From Arthrobacter oryzae (GTDB lineage Bacteria; Actinomycetota; Actinomycetes; Actinomycetales; Micrococcaceae): a stretch of DNA of 64,000 nt. This document shows, one piece after another, positions 18,644 to 28,505 of this stretch. The first letter of the stretch is position 1; each line of letters opens with the position of its first letter. The translations under genes and the position numbers were made by a program. Under the pieces are notes generated by a model. The model was not told the origin of the DNA. It saw only the letters and a program-made list of their open reading frames with translations, and did not search any database. The stretch spans positions 3,410,001-3,474,000 of the forward strand of contig NZ_CP132204.1 in the NCBI RefSeq assembly GCF_030718995.1, in the 5' to 3' direction.

Positions 18644-19867
18644 GTGGCAGCTCCGCAGAATTACTTGGCCGTCATCAAGGTCGTCGGCATCGGCGGCGGT
18701 GGCGTGAACGCAGTCAACCGCATGATCGAAGTCGGTCTCCGCGGTGTCGAATTCATCGCAATTAACACCGATGCCCAGGCTCTGCTCATGAGCGACGCCG
18801 ACGTCAAACTTGACGTTGGCCGCGAGCTGACGCGCGGCCTCGGCGCCGGCGCGAATCCTGAGGTCGGCAAGCAGGCCGCCGAGGACCACGCGGACGAAAT
18901 CGAGGAGGTCCTGCGCGGCGCCGACATGGTCTTCGTGACCGCCGGCGAAGGCGGCGGCACCGGAACCGGTGGCGCCCCTGTCGTGGCCCGCATCGCACGT
19001 TCGCTCGGTGCGCTCACCATTGGTGTGGTCACCCGCCCGTTCACCTTCGAGGGCCGCCGCCGTGCGGGTTCCGCCGAGGCGGGCATCGACGCCCTCCGCG
19101 ACGAAGTCGATACGCTCATCGTCATCCCCAACGACCGGCTGCTGTCCATCAGCGACCGCAACGTCTCCGTGCTGGATGCATTCCGCTCCGCCGACCAGGT
19201 CCTGCTGTCCGGTGTCCAGGGCATCACCGACCTGATCACCACTCCCGGCCTGATCAACCTCGACTTCGCAGACGTCAAGTCGGTCATGCAGGGTGCGGGG
19301 TCGGCGCTCATGGGCATCGGTTCGGCGCGTGGCGAGGACCGCGCTGTCAAGGCGGCCGAACTCGCCATTGCGTCGCCCCTCCTGGAAGCATCGATCGACG
19401 GCGCCCACGGCGTCCTGCTGTCCATCCAGGGCGGCTCGGACCTGGGCCTCTTCGAGATCAACGAAGCGGCGCGCCTGGTCCAGGAAGTGGCCCACCCGGA
19501 AGCCAATATCATCTTCGGTGCCGTCATCGACGACGCCCTCGGCGATGAGGCCCGCGTAACAGTCATCGCCGCAGGCTTCGACGACGTCAAAGCCACGTCG
19601 CCGTCCATGGACCAGTCCCAGCCCCTGGCAGCGCCCCAGCGCCCGGCAGCACCCACGTCAGCTCCCGCCCCCGCGCAGGCGCCGGCCCAGCACGTCCAGC
19701 CGGTCCACGCCGGCATCGGCGCCTCCGGCCTGAGCAACTGGGGGCAGCAGCGCCCCTCTGCCGTCCCCGCGGACTCGGGTTTCGACGTCGACCTTCCTTC
19801 CGTTGTGGAGCCGGACCTGTCCGGCAGCCGCTCGGATGACCTGGATGTTCCCGACTTCCTGAAGTAG
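18644..19867 (+). CDS. ftsZ: Cell division GTPase FtsZ
   Basis: Tubulin-like GTPase that forms the Z-ring. The 407-residue protein starts at GTG ([24 protein letters not shown]) and contains the tubulin signature [13 protein letters not shown], the T7 catalytic loop [11 protein letters not shown], and the C-terminal binding peptide [10 protein letters not shown] that recruits partners such as SepF and FtsW. An Ala/Pro/Gln-rich linker of about 60 residues separates core and tail. It has its own upstream region with an AT-rich inverted repeat. Confidence 0.98.
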   Translation: MAAPQNYLAVIKVVGIGGGGVNAVNRMIEVGLRGVEFIAINTDAQALLMSDADVKLDVGRELTRGLGAGANPEVGKQAAEDHADEIEEVLRGADMVFVTAGEGGGTGTGGAPVVARIARSLGALTIGVVTRPFTFEGRRRAGSAEAGIDALRDEVDTLIVIPNDRLLSISDRNVSVLDAFRSADQVLLSGVQGITDLITTPGLINLDFADVKSVMQGAGSALMGIGSARGEDRAVKAAELAIASPLLEASIDGAHGVLLSIQGGSDLGLFEINEAARLVQEVAHPEANIIFGAVIDDALGDEARVTVIAAGFDDVKATSPSMDQSQPLAAPQRPAAPTSAPAPAQAPAQHVQPVHAGIGASGLSNWGQQRPSAVPADSGFDVDLPSVVEPDLSGSRSDDLDVPDFLK

Positions 19868-19912
19868 GGCCGGCAGGACGTTTTGTCAGCTGGTCAGTTA
19901 GCGGTGTTTTGA

Positions 19913-20647
19913 TTGTTTTGGTGGCGAACAGAAGTCCGGCCCGGCGTCTGGGTGGCATTCACTGACGCCGGGGCCGGAAACCTGGCCCTGCACGTCGGGG
20001 ATGACCCGGCCGAAGTGCATCTTCGGCGCGGTCTCCTGGAGGCTGAAGCAGGCCTGGGGGCAGGCAGATTCCAGTACATGAACCAGGTCCACGGCAATGC
20101 TGTGGCCTATATCGGCGATACCTTCATCGGCGACGCGGCGGTCGCCACGGCGGGCAGCACTGGTGCAGGGGGCCCCACCGCTGACGCGATGGTGTCCTCC
20201 GGGCGTCCGCTTGCCGTGATGGTTGCGGACTGCGTGCCTGTCGTCCTTGCCGGGCAGACAGCAGCGGGGCGGCCGGTCCTGGCTGTAGCCCATGCGGGCC
20301 GCCCGGGCGTGGCCGGCGGCGTCATCCCCGCGACCGTGGCGCGGATGCGGGCCGAGGGCGCGGAAGACATCCGGGCCTGGATCGGCCCGTCGATCTGCGG
20401 ATCCTGCTACGAGGTGCCCGAGGAAATGAGGGCTGATGTGGCGGCGGCCGTACCTACGACCTGGTGCACGACGTCGTGGGGCACTCCCGGCCTGGACCTT
20501 CCGGCCGGTGCACGCAGCCAGCTTGAAGACAACGGGGTTGCCGTGGAGTATTCCGGACCCTGCACCCTTGAAACTGACGGGCTCTTCTCCTACCGAGGCG
20601 ATCCGGGCACGGGCAGGTTCGCCGGGCTGGTGTGGACCGGTGAGTGA
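19913..20647 (+). CDS. pgeF: Peptidoglycan editing factor / multicopper-like YfiH family protein
   Basis: Cytoplasmic enzyme of the YfiH/LACC1 family; bacterial PgeF is reported to remove misincorporated amino acids from UDP-MurNAc peptides, which fits a place between ftsZ and yggS. The 244 residues contain NQVHG, VADCVPVVL and VAHAGRPGVAGG, supplying the His-Cys-His set of the active site. The usual HAGWRG reads HAGRPG here. The only upstream-most start is TTG at 19913, directly after an in-frame TGA and without a clear ribosome site. The 3' end overlaps yggS by 8 nt. Confidence 0.88.
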   Translation: MFWWRTEVRPGVWVAFTDAGAGNLALHVGDDPAEVHLRRGLLEAEAGLGAGRFQYMNQVHGNAVAYIGDTFIGDAAVATAGSTGAGGPTADAMVSSGRPLAVMVADCVPVVLAGQTAAGRPVLAVAHAGRPGVAGGVIPATVARMRAEGAEDIRAWIGPSICGSCYEVPEEMRADVAAAVPTTWCTTSWGTPGLDLPAGARSQLEDNGVAVEYSGPCTLETDGLFSYRGDPGTGRFAGLVWTGE

Positions 20648-21386
20648 ACCCCGGGACGTGACGGCCGCAGATGACCCCCGCCTGATGGACATCCGGGAGC
20701 GCCTTGCCGCGGTCCGGCGGAGGATTGAGGCCGCCACCGAAGCCGCAGGCCGCCAGGCCAACCCGCCGGAGCTGATCGTGGTCACCAAGTTCCACCCTGC
20801 CGACGACGTGCGCCGGCTGGCGGCCTTGGGTGTTACCGATGTTGCGGAGAACCGGGACCAGGAAGCATCTGAAAAGGCTGCCACCCTGAAGGAACTCCGG
20901 CTTCGGTGGCATTTTGTGGGGCAGCTGCAGAGCAACAAGGCAAAGTCCGTGGTGCGCTACGCCCATGCTGTTCATTCCGTGGACCGGCCGCAGTTGGCAG
21001 CAGCCCTCGCCAAAGCCGTGCCCGCTGAGCAGGAGAAGACCGGCAGGGGACCGCTGGAGTGCTTTATCCAGGTAAGCCTCGACGAGGACGCGGGAAGCCA
21101 CCGCGGCGGCGCGGCCCGGCTGGAGGTTCCCGCGCTGGCGGACCAGGTGGCGGGGTCGCCGGGGCTGGTGCTCGCCGGCCTGATGGCGGTGGCGCCATTG
21201 GGTTCGGATCCTGATGCGGCCTTCGGCAAACTGGCGGAAATTTCCGCCCGGCTACTCACGGACCACCCCGCAGCTTCGGGGATTTCCGCGGGCATGAGCC
21301 AGGACCTGGAGGCCGCCGTCAGGGCGGGGGCGACACACCTGAGAATAGGCTCCGATATATTGGGTTCGCGTCCTGCGTTGCGGTAG
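20640..21386 (+). CDS. yggS: YggS family pyridoxal 5'-phosphate homeostasis protein
   Basis: A PLP-binding fold III protein with no known catalytic reaction that buffers PLP and amino-acid pools. The GTG at 20640 (VSEPRDVTAADDPR) overlaps the pgeF stop by 8 nt and gives 248 residues, a normal length. The PLP lysine is Lys50 in LIVVTK. The usual GENR.QE motif reads AENRDQEASEK. HFVGQLQSNKAK and the final LRIGSDILGSR, which binds the cofactor phosphate, are conserved. It lies upstream of sepF, an arrangement common in Gram-positive bacteria. Confidence 0.93.
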   Translation: MSEPRDVTAADDPRLMDIRERLAAVRRRIEAATEAAGRQANPPELIVVTKFHPADDVRRLAALGVTDVAENRDQEASEKAATLKELRLRWHFVGQLQSNKAKSVVRYAHAVHSVDRPQLAAALAKAVPAEQEKTGRGPLECFIQVSLDEDAGSHRGGAARLEVPALADQVAGSPGLVLAGLMAVAPLGSDPDAAFGKLAEISARLLTDHPAASGISAGMSQDLEAAVRAGATHLRIGSDILGSRPALR

Positions 21387-21474
21387 CGTCAAAGTATTGG
21401 AAGAGAATGGCGGGGATTCCAATGCTGTCAAGTCAACTCAGCGGCCCGCTTACGGACACGATTAGGAGTCGACC

Positions 21475-22011
21475 ATGGCTGGCGCTCTGCGCAAGACAAT
21501 GATCTATCTTGGGCTCGCCGATGGCGATGAACACTACGAGTCTGAGCACCACACACCGCACAAGGACGAGGACGATTCAATGGAGCATGACCGCGAGGAA
21601 CGCCGGGCGCCGGCGCCCGTCCGCGAGGTCGTCCGGGAAACACCCACTCCACACGCCGCCGAAGAGGAATATCGCGCACCTGTGACACCTATCAAGCGCG
21701 CGGCCTCGAGCCGCGAAGAGACCACCGGACTCCGCCAGATCACCACGATCCACCCGCGGTCCTACAATGACGCCAAGCTGATCGGTGAAAGCTTCCGTGA
21801 CGGCATTCCTGTCATCATGAACGTCACGGACATGGGCGAGGCCGACGCCAAGCGACTCGTCGATTTCTCGGCAGGTCTGGTCTTTGGCCTCCGCGGCAGC
21901 ATCGAGCGTGTCACCAACAAGGTGTTCCTGCTCTCGCCGTCGTACGTCGAGGTCATCGGCGATGACAAGAAGGTCAGCGAAACACAGGCCAGCTTCTTCA
22001 ACCAGAGCTAG
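21475..22011 (+). CDS. sepF: Cell division protein SepF
   Basis: Membrane-associated partner of FtsZ that anchors the Z-ring; in actinobacteria it stands in for FtsA/ZipA. The 178 residues have an N-terminal amphipathic segment ([16 protein letters not shown]) for membrane binding, an acidic and basic linker of about 75 residues, and the SepF domain starting at [22 protein letters not shown] and ending with [13 protein letters not shown]. It lies 88 nt after yggS and is followed by a hairpin terminator. Confidence 0.95.
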   Translation: MAGALRKTMIYLGLADGDEHYESEHHTPHKDEDDSMEHDREERRAPAPVREVVRETPTPHAAEEEYRAPVTPIKRAASSREETTGLRQITTIHPRSYNDAKLIGESFRDGIPVIMNVTDMGEADAKRLVDFSAGLVFGLRGSIERVTNKVFLLSPSYVEVIGDDKKVSETQASFFNQS

Positions 22012-22024
22012 CTCCGCAAGCGAA

Positions 22025-22058
22025 CGGATGCCAGACGGGGACACCTGTCTGGCATCCG
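22025..22058 (+). terminator. Hairpin after sepF
   Basis: Perfect 12-bp inverted repeat (22025-22036 with 22047-22058) around a 10-nt loop. No clear T-run follows, so termination may be partial. Confidence 0.6.
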
Positions 22059-22117
22059 TGCTGAAATAGATAAGAACGGCAACAGGACACTGCGGTATCC
22101 GGAATGAACATGGAGAT

Positions 22118-22131
22118 ATGAGTTAACTCAT
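22118..22131. repeat. 14-bp perfect palindrome over the yggT start codon
   Basis: ATGAGTTAACTCAT is fully symmetrical. Its last two bases are the first two of the yggT ATG at 22130, so anything bound there, or a hairpin in the mRNA, would cover the initiation site. GGAG at 22112-22115 lies just upstream. Confidence 0.6.
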
Positions 22132-22417
22132 GGGAATTGTTTTCGGACTTGTCTATATCGCTTTATTATTCGTATTTGTGGCATTGATCATCCGTTTGGT
22201 CTTCGACTGGGTGCAGATGTTTGCGCGGGAATGGAGGCCGCGGGGAGCAGCCCTGGTGGCGGCCCACACTGTCTACTCCGTCACAGATCCGCCCTTGAAA
22301 GTGCTGAGGCGCCTCATTCCGCCTTTGCGGCTCGGCGGGATTTCGCTTGATCTTGGGTTTTTGCTGTTGTTCATCGCTATCAGCGTGGCTATGGCAATCG
22401 TGAGGTCTTTCGCGTAA
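22130..22417 (+). CDS. yggT: YggT family membrane protein
   Basis: A 95-residue membrane protein of the YggT (CCB3/SepG-like) family with hydrophobic segments at about 3-22 and 70-92. The motif TDPPLKVLRRLIPPLRLGGISLD, between the helices, is the family signature. A role in division-site or envelope organisation is suggested by its fixed place between sepF and divIVA. The first 20 codons are unusually AT-rich and include consecutive TTA Leu codons (22163-22168), rare in GC-rich actinobacteria. Confidence 0.9.
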   Translation: MGIVFGLVYIALLFVFVALIIRLVFDWVQMFAREWRPRGAALVAAHTVYSVTDPPLKVLRRLIPPLRLGGISLDLGFLLLFIAISVAMAIVRSFA

Positions 22418-22502
22418 TTTTCATTACAGCTTGCGGCGCAGTACCAGGCGGGAAACCGCCAACCACAGCATCGCTAAGAAACTCCGGTTTGACACCTCAG
22501 TG

Positions 22503-22530
22503 TTGAATTAGAGGAACCAGACCATATTTA
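22503..22530 (+). promoter_or_regulatory. Candidate promoter of divIVA/wag31
   Basis: TTGAAT (22503-22508) and TATTTA (22525-22530) are separated by 16 bp in an AT-rich stretch about 60 bp before the start. Assigned by eye only. Confidence 0.4.
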
Positions 22531-22590
22531 GGTACCGTAGTTTTGACGGCCGGAAGGCCTACTGACTAACTAGACCAACGAGGTGACCAG

Positions 22591-23292
22591 ATGGCTTTGA
22601 CGCCAGAAGACGTTGTCAACAAGCGCTTTCAGCCGACCAAGTTCCGCGAAGGCTACGACCAGGACGAAGTTGACGACTTCCTGGACGAAATCGTCGTCGA
22701 ACTGCGCCGCCTTAACCAGGAGAACGACGAGCTTCGCAAGAAGCTTGCCGAGAGCGGCTCAGGCACGCCCGCCAGCTCCGCAGCAGCGGCGCCGGTGGTG
22801 GAAAAGGTCCCTGCTCCGGTCAAGGCCGAGAAGGACGACTCCCGTGCCAAGGCGGAAGCGGAGGCCAAGGCGGCCGCTGAAGCCAAGAAGAAGGCACCGG
22901 AGCCGGCAACGGCACTCGCAGCAGTTCCGGCCCCCGCTGCCCCTGCCGCCGCCAATGCGACGGCGGAGTCCGCGGCCGGCCTGCTGGCCATGGCCCAGCA
23001 GATGCACGACAAGCACGTCGCCGACGGCCAGCAGCAGAAGGACAAGATCATCGCCGAAGCGCAGATCGAAGCCAGCAGCCTCGTCAACGATGCACAGGAG
23101 AAGTCCCGCAAGATCCTCGGCGCCCTGGAGCAGCAGCGCTCCGTCCTGGAGCGCAAGGTTGAGCAGCTGCGCGGCTTCGAGCGCGACTACCGTTCACGCC
23201 TGAAGGCCTACATCGAAGGCCAGCTCCGTGACCTGGACGCCCGCGGTTCCGTGGCAGCGCCCGAGATCAGCGACGGCAGCCCCGCCGTTTAG
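22591..23292 (+). CDS. wag31: DivIVA/Wag31 polar growth scaffold
   Basis: Coiled-coil protein that binds curved membrane at cell poles and septa and organises polar growth in actinobacteria. The 233 residues start with the DivIVA membrane-binding domain MALTPEDVVNKRFQPTKFRE followed by the first coiled coil DQDEVDDFLDEIVVELRRLNQEN. An Ala/Lys/Pro-rich linker of about 90 residues comes next, then a long C-terminal coiled coil from about residue 130 containing QQRSVLERKVEQLRGFERDYRSRL. GAGGTGA lies shortly before the ATG. A terminator follows, closing the division region. Confidence 0.95.
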   Translation: MALTPEDVVNKRFQPTKFREGYDQDEVDDFLDEIVVELRRLNQENDELRKKLAESGSGTPASSAAAAPVVEKVPAPVKAEKDDSRAKAEAEAKAAAEAKKKAPEPATALAAVPAPAAPAAANATAESAAGLLAMAQQMHDKHVADGQQQKDKIIAEAQIEASSLVNDAQEKSRKILGALEQQRSVLERKVEQLRGFERDYRSRLKAYIEGQLRDLDARGSVAAPEISDGSPAV

Positions 23293-23303
23293 CACGTATT
23301 CTG

Positions 23304-23341
23304 AAAGCCGGTGGCTGAGGACTCCTCGGCCGCCGGCTTTT
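23304..23341 (+). terminator. Terminator after wag31
   Basis: A long imperfect stem built from AAAGCCGG..GGC..GAGGA and its complement, ending in CTTTT. Confidence 0.8.
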
Positions 23342-23426
23342 GCCATTAACTGCCACCGGTGCGGCTAGTGGCAGGCTCGAGCACCCTCCTTCCAGTCCCC
23401 GGGACTGGCTCCTGAATGAAAGCTTT

Positions 23427-23993
23427 ATGACTGACGAAACAGCACCTGCCGCAGCGCAGCCAGCAACGACGCACGCCCGGCCCCGGAAGGCGGTCCTGCT
23501 GACGCTCTTCGCGGGCTTCGCTGTTTTTGCCTACGTCTTCGACCAGCTCACCAAGCTGTGGGTCACGAGCACCATGGTGGAGGGGGAACGCATCCCGGTG
23601 CTTCCGCCGCTGCTGCACTGGTACTACATCCGCAACTCCGGGGCTGCGTTCTCCATTGGCGAGAACGTGACCTGGGTCTTCACCATCATCATGGCGGCAG
23701 TCTCGATCGCCATCCTTTTCCAGCTGCGCAAACTTGGTTCGGCATGGTGGGCACTGGCCCTTGGCCTGCTTCTTGGGGGCGCCCTGGGCAACCTCACAGA
23801 CCGGTTGTTCCGCGAACCGTCGTTCGCCATGGGCCATGTGGTGGACTTCATCCAGCTACCCAATTTCGCCATTTTCAACATCGCCGATTCCGCGGTCGTC
23901 TCCGCCGTCGTGATCATCTGCCTGTTGACGCTGCGGGGGATTACCCTTGACGGTTCACGGCTCCAGAAACCGGCGGAGGACAAGGATGCCTGA
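23427..23993 (+). CDS. lspA: Signal peptidase II (lipoprotein signal peptidase)
   Basis: Aspartyl membrane protease that removes signal peptides from diacylated prolipoproteins, such as the one at 835-1362. The start is ATG 23427 ([11 protein letters not shown]); an upstream ATG at 23340 lies in the terminator and is unlikely. The 188 residues have four membrane helices and the conserved blocks [31 protein letters not shown] and [18 protein letters not shown], which supply the catalytic Asp pair. The N-terminal 25 residues are Ala/Thr-rich. It overlaps rluD by 8 nt. Confidence 0.95.
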   Translation: MTDETAPAAAQPATTHARPRKAVLLTLFAGFAVFAYVFDQLTKLWVTSTMVEGERIPVLPPLLHWYYIRNSGAAFSIGENVTWVFTIIMAAVSIAILFQLRKLGSAWWALALGLLLGGALGNLTDRLFREPSFAMGHVVDFIQLPNFAIFNIADSAVVSAVVIICLLTLRGITLDGSRLQKPAEDKDA

Positions 23994-24912
23994 GAAACTC
24001 ACCGTTCCCGAGGAACTCGCCGGGACCCGCGTCGATGCGGGACTTGCCAGACTGATGGGCATATCCCGCTCACAGGCGGCCACGCTGATTGCCGAAGGCA
24101 ACGTCAGCTCCGGGGGAAAAGCCGTGGGCAAGTCCCTGAAACTGACCTCAGGCATCGTGCTGGAGGTTGTTGTCCCGGAACGGCGGGACCCCCTGAAAGT
24201 CGTGGAGGAAGTTGTGGAAGGCCTGAAAGTACTGCTGGACGACGAGGACTTCGTGGTCATCGACAAGCCGGTGGGTGTGGCCGCGCACCCGTCACCCGGC
24301 TGGGTCGGCCCCACCGTGGTCGGGGGACTCGCCGGGCTGGGGTACCGGATTTCGACGTCGGGGGCTCCGGAAAGGGCGGGCATCGTGCACCGGCTCGACG
24401 TCGGAACGTCCGGGGCCATGGTGGTGGCCAAGTCGGAGCGCGCCTATACGGCCCTCAAGCGGGCCTTCAAGGAGCGGACGGTGGACAAGGTGTACCACGC
24501 GGTGGTCCAAGGCCTGCCGGATCCCCTCGCGGGCACGATCGATGCCCCCATCGGCCGTCACCCCGGCCATGACTGGCGCTTCGCCGTCCTCGAAGACGGC
24601 CGCGAGTCCGTGACCCATTACGAAGTGCTGGAAGCCTTCGGCAAAGCGTCGCTGGTTGAAGTGCACCTGGAAACCGGACGGACGCACCAGATCCGCGTCC
24701 ACTTCTCCGCCCTGCGCCACCCCTGCGCGGGCGACCTGACCTACGGAGCCGATCCGCGACTGGCCGCAACCCTGGGCCTGACCCGTCAGTGGCTCCACGC
24801 CCGGCAGCTGGGGTTCGACAATCCCCGGACGGGGGAGCGCGTGATGGTCACCAGCGACTACCCGCAGGATCTTGCCTACGCCCTCGAAGTCCTGGCCTCC
24901 GGGGACGCCTGA
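23986..24912 (+). CDS. rluD: RluA/RluD family 23S rRNA pseudouridine synthase
   Basis: Isomerises uridines to pseudouridine in structured RNA, most likely 23S rRNA. The ATG at 23986 overlaps the lspA end and gives 308 residues. An S4 RNA-binding domain ([26 protein letters not shown]) precedes the catalytic domain, with [13 protein letters not shown] holding the nucleophilic Asp and [12 protein letters not shown] near the end. The lspA-rluD pairing is common across bacteria. Which uridines it modifies cannot be told from sequence; rluD is the family name. Confidence 0.92.
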   Translation: MPEKLTVPEELAGTRVDAGLARLMGISRSQAATLIAEGNVSSGGKAVGKSLKLTSGIVLEVVVPERRDPLKVVEEVVEGLKVLLDDEDFVVIDKPVGVAAHPSPGWVGPTVVGGLAGLGYRISTSGAPERAGIVHRLDVGTSGAMVVAKSERAYTALKRAFKERTVDKVYHAVVQGLPDPLAGTIDAPIGRHPGHDWRFAVLEDGRESVTHYEVLEAFGKASLVEVHLETGRTHQIRVHFSALRHPCAGDLTYGADPRLAATLGLTRQWLHARQLGFDNPRTGERVMVTSDYPQDLAYALEVLASGDA

Positions 24913-24935
24913 GCCGGATCTGCCGCGGCCCGCAC

Positions 24936-24941
24936 TAGAAT
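24936..24941 (+). promoter_or_regulatory. Candidate leaderless -10 of dnaE
   Basis: TAGAAT ends exactly 6 nt before the GTG at 24948. No ribosome site is present between it and the preceding gene. Confidence 0.55.
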
Positions 24942-24947
24942 GGTCCG

Positions 24948-27900
24948 GTGACTTCCAGCAATGACTCGTTCGTCCACCTGCACACCCATACCGAATACTC
25001 CATGCTGGATGGGGCGGCCCGCCTGGGGGAGTTGTTCGACGAAACCGAACGCCTGGGCATGCCTGCCCTGGCTACGACGGACCACGGCTACCTGTTTGGT
25101 GCCTTCGATTTCTGGCGCAAGGCCACGGACAAGGGCATCAAGCCGATCATCGGCGTCGAAGCCTATGTGACTCCCGGGACAGCCCGCGGTGACAAGAGCA
25201 GGGTCCGCTGGGGCGAGGAAAGCCAGCGCAAGGACGACGTCTCCGGCGGTGGTTCCTACACCCACATGACGCTGCTGAGCTACAACAACGTAGGTATGCG
25301 GAACCTGTTCCGGGCCTCGTCGATCGCCTCGCTGGACTCGGTCTTCGGCAAATGGCCCCGGCTGGACCGTGAGCTGCTGAACACGTACTCGGAAGGGCTG
25401 ATCGCCACCACGGGCTGCCCGTCCGGGGAGGTCCAGACCCGCCTGCGGCTCGGCCAGTACCGTGAAGCGCTCGAGGCTGCAGCCGAGTTCCGTGACATCT
25501 TCGGCGCGGAGAACTACTTCTGCGAGCTGATGGACCACGGCCTGGACATCGAGCGGCGGGTCACCGGCGACCTGCTGCGCCTGGCCAAGGACCTGAACCT
25601 TCCGCTGGTGGCCACCAACGACCTGCACTACACGCACGAGCACGACGCGAAGGCCCACGAGGCCCTGCTGGCCATCCAGTCGGGCTCCACCCTCCTGGAG
25701 CCGACCTATGACAACGGCGGTTCCCGCTTTGCCTTCTCCGGCAGCGGCTACTACCTGAAGTCCCCGCAGGAAATGCGTGAGCTGTTCCGCGACCACCCGG
25801 AGGCCTGCGACAACACGCTCCTGATCGCCGAGCGCTGCGAAGTGTCGTTCAACACCGGCGCCAACTACATGCCGCGGTTCCCCTGCCCGGAGGGCGAGGA
25901 TGAAACGTCCTGGCTGGTCAAGGAAGTCGACAAAGGCCTCCACTACCGGTATCCCCAGGGCATCCCGGACAAGGTCCGCAAGCAGGCCGACTATGAGCTG
26001 GATGTCATCACGTCCATGGGCTTCCCGGGCTACTTCCTGGTGGTGGCCGACTTCATCAACTGGGCCAAGAACAACGGCATCCGGGTGGGTCCCGGACGTG
26101 GTTCCGGTGCAGGCTCCATGGTTGCCTACGCCATGCGCATCACCGACCTGGATCCGCTGCACCACGGCCTGATCTTCGAACGCTTCCTCAACCCGGACCG
26201 CGTCTCCATGCCTGACTTCGACGTCGACTTCGATGACCGGCGCCGCTCCGAAGTGATCGACTACGTCACGCGGAAATACGGCGACGAACGCGTTGCGATG
26301 ATCGTCACCTACGGCACCATCAAGACCAAGCAGGCCCTCAAGGACTCCTCGCGCGTGCTGGGCTACCCCTTCAGCATGGGCGAGACGCTAACCAAGGCGC
26401 TGCCGCCGGCCGTGATGGCCAAGGACATCCCGCTGGCCGACATCCAGAACAAGGAAGCCAAGCGCTACAGCGAAGCAGGTGACTTCCGCCAGCTGATCAG
26501 TACCGACCCCGAAGCTGCCAAGGTCTTCGAGACGGCACTGGGCATCGAAGGCCTGAAGCGGCAATGGGGCGTGCACGCCGCCGGTGTCATCATGTCTTCG
26601 GACCCCATCATCGACGTGATTCCGATCATGCGCCGTTTTCAGGACGGCCAGGTCATTACGCAGTTCGACTATCCGACATCCGAAGGCCTCGGCCTGATCA
26701 AGATGGACTTCCTCGGCCTGCGAAACCTGACGATCATTTCGGATGCCCTGGAAAACATCAAGATGAACCGGGGCATTGACCTCGATCTCGAAACCCTGGA
26801 ACTCGACGACGCGCCGTCCTACGAGCTGCTGACCCGGGGTGACACCCTGGGCGTGTTCCAGCTCGACGGCGGACCCATGCGCTCCCTCCTGAAGCTCATG
26901 AAGCCAGACAACTTCGAAGACATTTCCGCGGTGCTGGCCCTCTACCGTCCCGGACCGATGGGTGCCAACGCCCATACCGACTACGCCCTGCGCAAGAACG
27001 GGATCCAGGAAGTCATTCCGATCCACCCGGAGCTCAAGGAACCGCTCGCCGAAATCCTTGGCGGAACCTATGGCCTGATCGTCTACCAGGAGCAGGTCAT
27101 GGCCGTGGCGCAGAAGCTCGCCGGCTATTCCCTCGGCCAAGCCGACATCCTGCGCCGCGCCATGGGCAAGAAGAAGAAATCGGAGCTGGACAAGCAGTTC
27201 GCCGGGTTCTCCCAGGGCATGCAGGACAACGGCTATTCCATGGAGGCCGTGAAGACTCTCTGGGACATCCTGCTCCCGTTCTCGGACTACGCCTTCAACA
27301 AGGCGCACTCGGCCGCGTACGGCGTGATCTCCTACTGGACCGCGTACCTGAAGGCGCACTACGCGCCGGAGTACATGGCCGCTCTCCTCACCTCGGTGGG
27401 CGATGACAAGGACAAATCGGCGATCTACCTTAACGAATGCCGGCGCATGGGCATCACGGTGCTGCCGCCGGACGTCAACGAGTCAGCGCTCAACTTCACG
27501 CCTGTGGGCAACGACATCCGCTTCGGCATGGGCGCCATCCGCAACGTCGGCGTCAACGCCGTCGAAGCCATGGTGACCGCGCGCGAGAAGGAAGGCGCCT
27601 ACACGTCCTTCAAGGACTACCTCGTGAAGGTACCCGCCGTGGTCTGCAACAAGCGCACCATTGAATCGCTGATCAAGGCCGGCGCCTTCGACTCCCTGGG
27701 CCACCACCGGCGCGCCCTGGCCATGATCCACGAAGAAGCCATTGACTCCGTGATCACGCTGAAGCGCAATGAGGCGATTGGCCAGTTCGACCTCTTTGCC
27801 GGGTTCGACGAAGCCGAATCCGAGGCGTCCCTGAGCATCGACATTCCCGACCTCCCGGAGTGGGAGAAGAAGGACAAGCTGTCCTTCGAACGCGACATGC

Positions 27901-28505
27901 TGGGCCTGTACGTCTCGGACCACCCGCTGCAGGGCCTCGAAGGGCTCCTCAGCCAGCACGCCGACCAGTCGATTACGTCGATCATCGCGGAAGACGGCCC
28001 GCACGACGGCGCCATCATCACCATCGCAGGCATGATCACTTCGCTGAGCCGGCGGATCGCGAAAGCCAGTGGGAACGCCTATGCCCGCGCGGAGATCGAG
28101 GATCTGGGCGGTTCGATGGAGGTCATGTTCTTTGGCCAGGTCTACGGCCCCATCGCTTCGGTGCTGGCCGAGGACCTGATCGTGGTGGTCAAGGGCCGGC
28201 TGCAACGGCGCGACGACGGCGCCGTCACCTTGAACTGCATGGAGCTGTCCGTCCCGGACCTCAGCGAGGGCTTGAACGGGCCTCTGGTGATCACGATGCA
28301 GACGCACAAAGCCACGGAGGCGGTGGTGACCGAACTGGGGGACGTGCTGAGGACGCACCGGGGCAACTCGGAAGTCAGGCTCCACCTGCAGGGCGACACA
28401 AGGGTGGAAGTGATGGCGCTCCCGGTCCACTTGAGGGTCAACCCGAGTCCGTCACTCTTCGGCGACCTGAAGGTGCTCCTCGGACCGACCTGCCTGGACA
28501 GCTAG
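24948..28505 (+). CDS. dnaE: DNA polymerase III alpha subunit (replicative)
   Basis: Catalytic subunit of the replicative polymerase. The 1185 residues begin with the PHP domain (FVHLHTHTEYSMLDGAARLGEL), which in actinobacteria can provide proofreading exonuclease activity. The palm domain has GRGSGAGSMVAY and PDFDVDFDDRRR (from residue 422), whose Asp425 and Asp427 are the catalytic pair. ALYRPGPM and the fingers follow; a helix-hairpin-helix and an OB-fold (GAIITIAGMITSLSRRI) lie in the last quarter. The length fits DnaE1, not the error-prone DnaE2. The next gene starts directly after its stop. Confidence 0.97.
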   Translation: MTSSNDSFVHLHTHTEYSMLDGAARLGELFDETERLGMPALATTDHGYLFGAFDFWRKATDKGIKPIIGVEAYVTPGTARGDKSRVRWGEESQRKDDVSGGGSYTHMTLLSYNNVGMRNLFRASSIASLDSVFGKWPRLDRELLNTYSEGLIATTGCPSGEVQTRLRLGQYREALEAAAEFRDIFGAENYFCELMDHGLDIERRVTGDLLRLAKDLNLPLVATNDLHYTHEHDAKAHEALLAIQSGSTLLEPTYDNGGSRFAFSGSGYYLKSPQEMRELFRDHPEACDNTLLIAERCEVSFNTGANYMPRFPCPEGEDETSWLVKEVDKGLHYRYPQGIPDKVRKQADYELDVITSMGFPGYFLVVADFINWAKNNGIRVGPGRGSGAGSMVAYAMRITDLDPLHHGLIFERFLNPDRVSMPDFDVDFDDRRRSEVIDYVTRKYGDERVAMIVTYGTIKTKQALKDSSRVLGYPFSMGETLTKALPPAVMAKDIPLADIQNKEAKRYSEAGDFRQLISTDPEAAKVFETALGIEGLKRQWGVHAAGVIMSSDPIIDVIPIMRRFQDGQVITQFDYPTSEGLGLIKMDFLGLRNLTIISDALENIKMNRGIDLDLETLELDDAPSYELLTRGDTLGVFQLDGGPMRSLLKLMKPDNFEDISAVLALYRPGPMGANAHTDYALRKNGIQEVIPIHPELKEPLAEILGGTYGLIVYQEQVMAVAQKLAGYSLGQADILRRAMGKKKKSELDKQFAGFSQGMQDNGYSMEAVKTLWDILLPFSDYAFNKAHSAAYGVISYWTAYLKAHYAPEYMAALLTSVGDDKDKSAIYLNECRRMGITVLPPDVNESALNFTPVGNDIRFGMGAIRNVGVNAVEAMVTAREKEGAYTSFKDYLVKVPAVVCNKRTIESLIKAGAFDSLGHHRRALAMIHEEAIDSVITLKRNEAIGQFDLFAGFDEAESEASLSIDIPDLPEWEKKDKLSFERDMLGLYVSDHPLQGLEGLLSQHADQSITSIIAEDGPHDGAIITIAGMITSLSRRIAKASGNAYARAEIEDLGGSMEVMFFGQVYGPIASVLAEDLIVVVKGRLQRRDDGAVTLNCMELSVPDLSEGLNGPLVITMQTHKATEAVVTELGDVLRTHRGNSEVRLHLQGDTRVEVMALPVHLRVNPSPSLFGDLKVLLGPTCLDS

